NCBI GenBank assembly: GCA_015143295.1
Contig: CM026560.1
Location: 3,164,501 to 3,228,500, forward strand
Reading direction: 5' to 3'
Length of the DNA stretch: 64,000 nucleotides
Origin: Tetracentron sinense
Taxonomy: Eukaryota > Streptophyta > Magnoliopsida > Trochodendrales > Trochodendraceae
In this document: positions 54,821 through 64,000 of the stretch, in pieces
Numbering within the stretch: position 1 is the first letter of the stretch
How the letters are laid out: every line of letters begins with the position of its first letter
The notes under the pieces: generated by a model
Told to the model about the DNA's origin: nothing
Seen by the model: the letters and a program-made list of their open reading frames with translations, nothing else
Database searches by the model: none
Made by a program: the position numbers and the translations under genes

Positions 54821-56470
54821 GAATTCTTGTCCAAAATTCAATAAAAATTATAATTAAATGTACAAAAGTCTGAAATCGATCTCAATATAAAGCAAGACTT
54901 AGACCAATTAAAAGAGGGAACAAGATCAGGCTTGCTGCTCTAAGATGAACGGGATGCTAAATAAAAAAACTTTCCCCAGTTGCTCATATATTACATCAAA
55001 CAAAGACTGTCGTTTGTTGTCATGGATAAAGAAAAACAAGCCCCATTTAATATCTCAGCATCATGGCCAATGATTCCATGAATGGAGACCATAAATCGAC
55101 TCTTTGCTGTCATAGATGGACAACAGACCCAAGCTTGACTCAGAATCACAGCTGCTGAATCCAATCTAATCAAAACCAAAAAGGACTCAGGTCATTATTT
55201 GCAAACTCCGACTCACTTTTAGCCTCAAGGCTGATTGTTCTCGCGACAGACCATTAAGAAGCATTAAAAAAGGGGCTATTGGCTTCCCTTGATACATACG
55301 ACAGTAATGGCATCCACATTTTTCAAGCGTTGTTCTAGGCGCACCCCAATTGATGATTACACCCCATTTTTAAAAGAGCAGGGCTCAGCGGACCCATGAG
55401 TCGGTTTCATACCTTACCCCCTAATCTTCGTGTCCCTTTTTACACTCCTTTAACCTTGGTTAAGCTTAACTAAATTAAAACTAAGATTTTGTTCTTTTTT
55501 TTTTGTTTGAAAAACCATGGTTGGATTGCTTAACCCTCGGGGTGAGTGAATACTAACCACAATAGGTAAGTATTTAAAATTGGGGTGTGGACCAATGAGG
55601 ACTTGCCCTTCGGTTATAAAATGGGAACCGCGGGTACGTTTACTATTTTCCTTTTTGAAAATTACTATGGCACCATAAGATTTTAAAAATTATGTGGACA
55701 CCAAAACAAAAAAAATTACCTATAAATTTTATATCTTCACATCAAACTATAAACTTATTAACTATAAAAGTAAATCATCCAACTAAGACATTGATACCTA
55801 ACACCCCCATCCCTAATAGTAGTCCAAGTGCTCCCATCTAGTTTGGTTTGGTCCTCATTAAGGCAATCCAATGGTATGATGCATTTTAACAGTTCACAAT
55901 CCAACAATATTAAATGAGAATGTTATTGATTTCTAGGGTTTATGAATAGAAGAATTTCTGCTGAAATTACAGTCAAATTTACTAAAAGAACTTGTTTATA
56001 GTACTTTTACCTAGTTACCAAGATTAATGCCACCTTTCAATTAAGAACGAAAAGAAATACTAGGCACAAGACTCAAGCTCTTCTACTTTGAAACTCATTC
56101 CCTCTTTCAAGAGAAAAAACACATGAGAATGCGATAATGATGACAAATGGAAAAAAAAGTTGGTTGAGCATAGAAGAGGATAACAAACTTGAAAATAGAA
56201 GAAATGTTTTTAATGGAATATGGTCATCAAAGGGTAGGAAACTCTAAAAATATAAATAAGAATAAAAATTAATGGGTGTAGTCATCAAATGTTAGTGTGC
56301 CACCCTTTTTCTCTATTCCTTAAACTTTTGGTTCTAATACTTCTACACGTAGCACTCTAGAATCAAAGCCAAGCAACTGTCAACACTAATTCAAATCTTC
56401 CTACAAATAAAGTCGTGATTCTCTTTCAAACTGCCAGGAACATAGGACTCGGCAAACTGAACTCAAGCGT
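54821..56470. other. Gene-free stretch with small repeats
   Basis: Includes TTCTAGGCGCACCCCAATTGATG (55332), similar to the MULE-type ends at 15509, and a TTAACC/CTCGGGGTGAGTGAA block (55440-55570) of the dispersed repeat type. Remaining sequence is AT-rich with nothing recognised. Confidence 0.4.
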
Positions 56471-56473
56471 ATG

Positions 56474-56977
56474 CTCCGTTTGTTTCAACGTAAAATAAGG
56501 GAAAACAAGATCAATTCCGTGGAAAATATTAATTATGTGTGTTTGTTTGTGCGTAAAACCTTTCGTAAGTTAAATGATTTACGGAAAAACAATCACTTTT
56601 TCGGAAAATGACTGACATTTCAAAAACTCGTAAGTCATTTTCCCATAAAATATCAACCTCTTTTCAAAAAGAGATTTGAAATGACAAAAATACCCTTATT
56701 CATAATTTTTATTTTTTTTAATATTTAAAATTTTAATTTTTAAAATATATTTTTAATTTTTTTTAAATTATTAATTATTAAATATTTTTCTTTTATTTAT
56801 TTATTATTTTTTTAATTTATTTAATATATATATATTTTATTAAAAAAAATTTCGTATTATTTTCAAGAATGCAACAAAACAAACAGAAACTGAGTGAAAA
56901 ATTCATATTTTACCGTAAAAGCTTTTTCTTCGTAAATGATTTACATCGTAAAACCATTTACGTGCAAACAAACAGAG
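56474..56977. mobile_element. MITE with GTTTGTTT ends
   Basis: The left end CTCCGTTTGTTTCAACGTAAAAT and the right end TTTACGTGCAAACAAACAGAG are inverted repeats of about 22 bp. TTTACGTAAA-like and GTAAATGATTTAC words recur near both ends around a very AT-rich centre (56700-56850). No coding capacity. The target duplication is not clear, so the superfamily is open. Confidence 0.65.
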
Positions 56978-59690
56978 TAGTTGAAAACCCGGAAATCAAT
57001 GGCTTTGGGAACATAAAATTCGATAATTTCATGAAAAAAAAATTGTTTAGAGCTCAATTTTAATTAGGCCATATAATAACCATTTGAATTGAACCATGCG
57101 AACAACTATCTCATTCCAAAAAATCCCTTAACAACAACTCTAAGCAAACTAAACCGAGTTGCAGCAGACTATTCTCATCAAAATCGACTTGCTTCCATAT
57201 CAGTAAACATCAGATAACATGGATCAAGAACAGAAACAAGAAACAAGAAAAAATGATAAAAGAAAGAGCAGTAGATTCGATTTGAGTGGGGCAGCCAATG
57301 AAAAAGAAAGACTGCTGGAAATTTGTAATACCCCCGATGGCAATCTTTCAGGAAGGTTCTTCTGATGAGTCTGGAATTGAGAGCGAAGAAATCTCCTGAT
57401 CCTCCGATCGTGAGGTTAGGCTTCTTCTTTATGTGAAGATCGACCCCTTTTTTTTAATATATTTTTTTTATTTTTTATCCTTCTCTTTTTCAAGACATCA
57501 TTTTTTGTTTCCAAGTCATTTTTTGTTTTCTTTTTCTTCTTGGATTTGACTCTTTCGTTTTATTTAGGGTGCTGCTATGAGCACACCAAACACCATTTAA
57601 AAGAAACACCTTTGGCTCCGTTTAGTTACACTTCCATTTTTTGTTTTTAAATATAAAAATTTGAAATTTTTTATACAAAACAAGTTTTTGTTTTTTATTT
57701 TTATAAATTAGTAACAAAGTTTTTGTTGAGATTAACTATGAACAGGAGTTCCGGTTGACTGTTCAACTAGAGCAATCCAAAAGTAGCTTTGGGAAGTGGT
57801 AGTTTGGTAATTATGAACACATGAAAGGGTACTTTTTAACAGTACATTTTTCCATAAATACCCTATAAGCACCCCATTTTTACACTCCAACCCTCCTCTC
57901 TTAAAGCTCCAAACCTTGACCTTAACCTAACCTTAATTGTATATAAAGAGTTTTGTAAGGTTCGGCAAAGTCTAGGCTTCAAGCTGGGCCAGGCGACGGG
58001 CTGAATTGACACCCTTATGTATTTCAGGTTGAATTGGGCCCAGCCAGCTCAAACTCAAAATTGAGTGGGTTGGCTTCGGGCCCAACAGAAATATGGTGAG
58101 TGGACTCCAACAAACATTGGATCCATCCACCCCGGCCCCATGTGCAGCCCCACATTTAACCTAACCCGATTGTAATTCTTCAAAGACAATTGAAGTGGTA
58201 GGCCACCACCAGCAGTTGAACTTTTAGATCCATGAGGTGATGAGTCAAGCTGAGAGTCCATCATCTCATAATAGAGGCCCTACACTGGAAATTGGAATCT
58301 CTTGCTAGACAGCCATACTTTCTAGATGGTCAAAAGAGCGGCTTTCAGATGTGGCAGTGGCTACTTTTCTAACTACTACTCGTAATTATGGCACGACACA
58401 TCAGATTAGTGCTTATTCCAGACTTTTGTTAAACACTAATTAGTAAGGGCCCACCGACAGCATTTCCATGTTGCCATCTCAAGAAAGGGGTGTTACTTTG
58501 GCTACTTTTCTAACTAATCTTACAGCCTTATGGTCTGTGGAGTGTAAGTTTTGGACCTTCTGGCCTTTGGGAGGAGCCAGACTTGGCTGCAAAGTTCCAT
58601 TGGGGGATCATATAAGAGTTTGACTTGCCAACACCCAATCGAACCTTAACAGTCGGAGGCTGCATGCAATGTTCTCAGCTGTCTCTGGTCCGGCTCATTT
58701 GGGGACACCCCGGGTAATTATAAAATATATGATGGGCCCCTAGATGCTCTACCCCACCCTTACTGCAATCAATGCATTATAGCCATAATTGTTAGGAACT
58801 TGGGATTTACATTATTGTCATAATTGTTGGGATTTGCCTATAATTCTATTTTGATGTAAGATTAGTCTAGCTGTACTCTCAAATCCTAACCATTTAACTC
58901 AACAATTAAATGGTTAGGATTAAAGCTGATGTGGCATTATAAAAGATAAAATAAGTCAAGATAAATCCTGGCCGTAGATAGAGAACTATACTAGTGACCT
59001 ACCTAATTTATTGTAGAAATTTTCGGGATCAATGATTGGACCATGCAAACTAGAAAGACCTTTTCTTGGATAAAGAAACAGATGACTCGATCCATTTCTG
59101 TAACTAGTAGTTAGTTATAAAAGGTTAGGATTAGAGGAGTACCGATAGACTAACTCTTGATGTAGAATGCATATATTATGAAGTTATCATTTGGATTAAA
59201 ATTTGAAGAAGTCCTAGTTTGTTTTTAATTTGGGTTCTAAAATTATAAATAATCCTAGAGTATAAGCTTATTGGATACTGAGGAAAAGTGATTAAATAGG
59301 ACTTCTAGGGAGGACTAGTTTCTCTTAGAGAGAGCCGAAATAATTCCCAAGAAGAGTGGTAGTTCTTAAGAGAACGAGTAGCTCTTGAAGAAAGAGTGAG
59401 CTCATGGTTAATTCTAATGGCTTTCATAGAGAGTGGACTCTCTGTGTTTGAGAGTAAATTTTTTTTGTATAATTTAAACTCTACACGGTGAAAGTTTTTT
59501 TTATTGTTCTTGCACGTAAATGTAGCTCTATTGTGGGTGAACCACATATGCCTTGTTCTTGGATAAGGTTTAGGCGAAAATGATGGTATGTTTACGTCTC
59601 TAAAAACTTAATTATTTGTGAATGTAGAACTGCTTATATTTTCATTTTTGTTATTAAATTCTCTTACTTGAATCATAGACTGTGAATAAT
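56978..59690. other. Gene-free stretch
   Basis: Contains TTCTGATGAGTCTGG with a following TTTTT-rich region (57350-57560), GGGCCCAGCC/GGGCCAGG words (57985-58090), and a CACCTCAACTCTAGGTTAAC-poor AT-rich part. 58860-58930 holds an inverted pair, ATCCTAACCATTTAAC against TTAAATGGTTAGGAT (a hairpin around CTCAACAA). No gene or full element recognised. Confidence 0.35.
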
Positions 59691-59769
59691 AGGCACAAAT
59701 GGAGCAAATCGCCAACCAGCATCTCAAGAGTAGTGATAGAGTACTACCCGAAATGAGGTCTTCACCCAT

Positions 59770-60115
59770 ATCATGGGTATAGATGGACATAGGTGTGTCC
59801 GTACATATGGATTGAGCGTTACTCCAACTCAATTCAGGGGAGAAGGTGTCGCTACAGAAACCGAGCACTGGAGGATAGTGGTCGTGGATGTCGAGGCTCA
59901 TACAACAGTTGTCGAGGCTCATCTTATGGCGCAGATGGATGCGTTAAGAAGCCAAATATTGAGAATGCAAGGATTTCTAGAGAGATTTGAGAGGCAGATG
60001 GGTAGTACATTGTTTGCATTTCAGTCGACGAATTTTGTACCTAGCCTTCTGATGATACCATCATTGACTTGGTGGATTTGGGCGATTGTTTGTTTTGTTT
60101 TATGTGGATGAGCGC
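59770..60115 (+). pseudogene. Possible transposase C-terminal fragment (coiled coil)
   Basis: An open frame of 112 codons with a helical block AHLMAQMDALRSQILRMQGFLERFERQMGS. Such Gln/Met-rich coiled coils are common at the C-terminus of plant CACTA-associated Transposase_24 proteins, but the rest of the frame is unlike them. Not a confident gene. Confidence 0.25.
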
Positions 60116-60257
60116 TATGTAAATTAAATTTTATGTATTAATTTAATTTTATTGTTTAATGGGAATATTACATTGTTAAATGTGAATGGAATAGGTTACA
60201 GGTTAAATGGGAACATATTACAAATAGAATTTTGTGTATACTGTCGGAAAAAAAAAA

Positions 60258-63200
60258 AGTGACATTAGTGATGGATTCCATTCCGTCGCTAATGCCCTTT
60301 TAAAAAAAAAAAAGTAAAAATTAGTGATGGAAACACATCCGTTGCTATAATCTTAATAACTACTCTTTTGGGCATATGAACTTATATTGTTGATTGATTA
60401 TTGAAATGACTAATAAGAAAGTCCCTTAAAATGATTTATTAGTTGCAATTCATTGATGAAATTAGCTGATAATTCAAATATTTGATTTATTAAATTCATA
60501 AATATACCTACATAGAATAAACTCATATGCCCAAAATTAAAAAAAAACTCGAGTTCCCGGAATCTATCGAGAATTCTCTTGTATCAGTACCTGGTGATAA
60601 ACTGTTGGTTGCTCCACGATCTCACAACAAAGTGGCCATTTAAAATGAGAGTACATCTACATGTACAAGTAGCAAGGAAGGAGTGCTTGAACCAATTGTA
60701 TCAGTCGCACATCTTCCTATATATCTTATTAGCTGCTCTTTCTTATAAACAATGGGAATGAAATATTATTATTAGTTTTGTTTTAATAGATTCTAATATT
60801 GTTAATGTATGCTATAAGAAAGTCATTATTGAATATGAGAAGAGAGAAAAGAAGATCTCCTATTATATTAAAATAGAATTACTTAAAAGTCACAAAATAT
60901 TTAAAATCTGTTATTAATGGGTACTTTCTTCTATATGGGATTTAAAAAAAAAAAAATTGATTATAACACATTGTACAAAGAAAGGACTCTCCAAGAGACT
61001 CAAGTATTGTAATGAACAAATACCTGATAAGTGGGAGGTAGGTACTAGGAAGCCGTTAGATGGAAACTCCCCTTGAATAGTAAGAACATTGGACACATTC
61101 ATAAGTTAATCATCGCTTACTTAAAAGCAATGACTATTTGAGAACTTGTTGTCTGTGTAAAGTATGTGTGAAAATTTTGGAGGAATGTGCATCAATAAAA
61201 ATTGTAGAGAAGTAATCAGAAGGTGGATATGTAAGGAATTTATTTCTTCAAAAATAAAAGGAATGAATATTCGCAACTACCAAAGCCCCAATTTTAGCGC
61301 AACTCTAACTGGGTATGGAATTCTGAAACACTCTCGAAGTTTGCTTGGAAACAAAAATTACTGATAAAAATCTAGGAGAAATAGAAGGAGGAGAAATAAG
61401 AGACGTGTGGTGACAACAAAATAGATGTGAGAATAAATACAGGTATAACAGTATATGGTTAAACTATTTAAAATGTTGAAAAAGGTACCAAAAGTAAGGA
61501 CTCTCCAATTGACTCAAGAACTGTAAACAACAAACACCCAATATATGGGCGTTAAATTTTTTCTATCTCTTTTTTCATTTATTTTCACTCAAATGAATAA
61601 AAAAAATGCTCAGAACATATTGAACCAAATTACTTAAACAAATTCTAATTTTTATTTGGAATCACAAAATATTTTTCTTCTCAAATAAAAAGTTTAGTGG
61701 GCAGGTTTCCAATGTCAACTTTATGCTTTTGATATTGGTGTAATCTTTTCAAACACTTTTCTATGCTTTGAACATTTGAATAATTTTTAACTGATTGTTA
61801 TGCATTTGTTCATAATAGTCATATTAGGAACACAACATATTGACGTAGAGTCAAGTACTAGTGGCACTTCTACTTTGAAAAGAAAATCCAAAAGCCCACT
61901 ATAGAACATTTAAACGGATTCTAAATGAGGTCAAAGACAAGTTTTGGGATCCATTAACTATAAGAATCATTACATTTATAATATTCATAATTTTTTTGTC
62001 TGTATATATGCAATTCTTTGAAATTAACTTAGAAAATATATATTTATGCTGACTTTGATTGTATGCCTTATTGTAGCAACTATTTGAAATTGAGGAAAGA
62101 GACAAGAAGCAATATTTAAAAAAATGCTAATTTGTCTTGGAAGACATCCAAGAAGTACCTTCTAAAGAAGTATATTCACCCATTTATCGATAATGGGGAT
62201 GTCGATCAACTAAAGTTTCTCACAGAGTATGTACATATTAGGCCTGAACGTTGGGATGAGTTTGTAAAGTTCACTATTTAATTGAATTCAAGGTTTATAA
62301 AAATTATAATTACTTATCTATTTTATTTAATCTTTGTAAAAATTATAGTTACTTGAACTTATGCTTAGTTGTATTGCACTTTCTAGGCCTTAACAATAGA
62401 TATAAAGAAATATGAAAAAAAAAATATATACCCTCATCGTCTAAGCAGGGGGTATGATGGGATTGAAATAAAAATTGTGAGTGTTTATATTCCTAGCATT
62501 TAAGATAATGTAAATATTATATAATAATTATAGCTTAAATACTAATCTTTAATATTTAATATTTGGCAGATGGGTGAATCCGCTGCTCGCGCGACCAATT
62601 GAGAAAGTGGAGAGACATACCTTGTGGGTTAAGGCCCGACAAATAAAGTAGGATCAATTCACTTCAGATGAGACTAGACAAAAGTCTACATAAATTGTAA
62701 GTGTTTGTTTGATTGTTAGTTTCCTTCTTATACATGTTTCTTTATTGGAATATTCTCTTATTAGTTGAATACTTTTTATGCAGGAACTATTAGAGCAGCA
62801 ATATGTTGAGGGTGAAAGGAACATGCCTACTAATGAGAGATCTAACACCCTTACGATTGTGTTAGGTCCTAAACATCAAGGTCGTGTTAGGGCAGTAAGA
62901 CAACTTGTTGTCCCCACAAAATATTAGGGTTGCCCCAAATGCACCAAATCCTCAACATATCTACATAAAATTCAAGAACTCAAATTCCAAGTGCTAACAT
63001 TGGAAGAAAAAGGATAAGCAAACAGAAGATTGGTATTGACATTTATGAGAAAAAAAAATTAGGACCACATAAAGCAATTATTGGCTCAGGTGGCTTCTCT
63101 TTAGTCTGCACAATCATCTACTGGTAGCTCATTCCAAATGGTATGTAAATGATTTATTTCACTAGATGTGTCAATACGATAAATAAATTGCTTTAATATG

Positions 63201-63448
63201 TTATATATTCTATACTAGTTTATATACAATATATTGTTCTTATATGTAAATGCAACATGAGGTCTCCAATTTTGACCCACAAGTACCAGCTATTATCTCT
63301 TCAAACGCACTAGACAATTCTTCTCAATAAAGGGTGTATGTATGTATTCAACTTATCTATAGTTATATTGATAGGAATTAATAACAATTATTTTCCATCG
63401 ACAATTGCATAAATTGTTTGGCCACTAAAAGTCGTTTTTGTTGTAGTG
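60258..63448 (+). mobile_element. Degraded CACTA (En/Spm) element
   Basis: The right end reads TTTTTGTTGTAGTG (63435-63448), whose reverse complement CACTACAACAAAAA is a canonical CACTA terminus. Near the left, 60262-60294 and 60317-60348 hold subterminal repeats of the type TTAGTGATGG/CCGTCGCTAAT, forming a hairpin. Transposase-like fragments lie between. The left CACTA end is not identified; TACTGTCGG at 60239 may be its decayed form. Confidence 0.55.
62110..63140 (+). pseudogene. Transposase_24-like relic of the CACTA element
   Basis: Readable pieces in order: KYIHPFIDNGDVDQLKFLTEY (62155-62235), LWVKARQIK (62620-62650), then ELLEQQYVEGERNMPTNERS and LGPKHQGRVRAVRQLVVPTKY (62785-62920). 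The order (a K-x-H-x-LW-x-KAR block, then a LGPEH-GR-RAVG-type block, then a Leu/Gln coiled coil) matches plant Ptta/En/Spm accessory transposases. Stops and frameshifts show it is dead. Gaps between pieces may be introns. Confidence 0.5.
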
Positions 63449-63469
63449 TACTTTATGTGTTAATCTTGT

Positions 63470-63715
63470 CTAAGGTAAAAAATTTTGACTGGCATGTGAC
63501 TGCAATTGCAAGATATATCAACCTAATTGGATCCAGGATTGATAATCTGAGGTTCACTCACATCAAAAGAGATGGAAACTTATTAGCTCACAATGTTGTT
63601 AGGAGTGCTGCTATTGATGATCTTGGGGTTGTTTGGGATCCTGGGGTGGAAATTTGTAATGGGTGTTTGTATTCTTATCCGTTTCACACCAAAAAGAAAA
63701 AATTTAAGAGATAAA
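63470..63715 (+). pseudogene. LINE RNase H C-terminal fragment
   Basis: The frame reads FDWHVTAIARYINLIGSRID, then FTHIKRDGNLLAHNVVRSA and DLGVVWDPGVEI, matching the end of the RNase H (RVT_3) domain of plant LINEs: a His-Ile-x-Arg-x-Gly-Asn block then Ala-His. TAA at 63712 and an A-rich end follow. It lies 22 bp beyond the CACTA terminus, so the CACTA element probably inserted into this LINE copy. Confidence 0.65.
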
Positions 63716-64000
63716 ATATTAAAACATCAAAAATTATAAGTTGTTGATTAGGTACATTCAACAATCATCTTTTAATTTGGATTCATTTTCTATCAACTTG
63801 GTGGTGTTCTTAAATAGTGATTAACTTAGGACATGGAAATAAGAAGACACTCATACTTGGCATATATGTGGCTCCTATGTCTCAAGTGGGAAAATTTAAA
63901 TGAGTAGCATACATTGTAGAGACTCAAAACTTGTTTTTCTTGAAACTAGTGCACATTGAATAAAAATATGAAAATTTTGCTTAAAACATTTTAATTAATG
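63716..64000. other. Gene-free end of window
   Basis: AT-rich, no supported feature. Confidence 0.5.

Overview
This is plant nuclear DNA: AT-rich, non-operonic, with spliced genes and several generations of nested transposable elements. The plant call rests on an exact first exon of the plant-type DIM1/YLS8 splicing factor, initiator-Met-primed Ty3/gypsy and Ty1/copia LTR elements, LINEs with a C-terminal RNase H, tRNA-derived SINEs, CACTA debris and many small inverted-repeat elements. The sequence does not let me name the species. I see no rRNA gene, tRNA gene or CRISPR array. Host genes are few: (1) YLS8/DIM1 exon 1 on the minus strand at 10553-10672, with no later exon in the window; (2) a four-exon SET-domain protein gene on the plus strand, CDS 14246-27778, 410 codons, whose last intron is 9951 bp and full of repeats; (3) a NEDP1/SENP8-like deneddylase reading frame on the minus strand at 51325-52059, uninterrupted but without a visible ATG. 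Layout: 0-5 kb holds small repeats and a broken LINE. 5.1-9.45 kb is a copia-like LTR split by a 3.4-kb gypsy element (5808-9183) that has lost RT, RNase H and the integrase core but keeps an open protease-integrase-tail fusion. 11.4-13.8 kb holds a Helitron-like repeat, a truncated LTR and a SINE. 14.2-27.8 kb is the SET gene; its introns contain a MULE-type MITE, an inverted-repeat element, a 2.44-kb solo LTR and repeats rich in GATACG. 29.0-33.5 kb is LINE and copia debris. 33.84-37.59 kb is a PIF/Harbinger-like element split by a 2.1-kb solo LTR. 38130-47666 is a complete-length but dead 9.5-kb Ty3/gypsy element on the minus strand, with 2.18-kb LTRs and a perfect 5-bp target duplication. 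48-64 kb is mostly repeat debris, with the deneddylase frame, a SINE, a MITE and a CACTA relic. Two structural points stand out. The large gypsy element has a 142-bp segment with GT-AG ends exactly where removal puts the gag-side and protease frames in register, so it may be an intron. Its coding decay is strongly biased to C:G to T:A changes. Separately, several unrelated-looking repeats in the window share one plan: short termini close to CATRGTT, and an interior made of degenerate copies of one short palindrome, a different one in each (GATACGTATC, ATTTCGAAAT, ACTCGAGT, ATTCGCGAAT).
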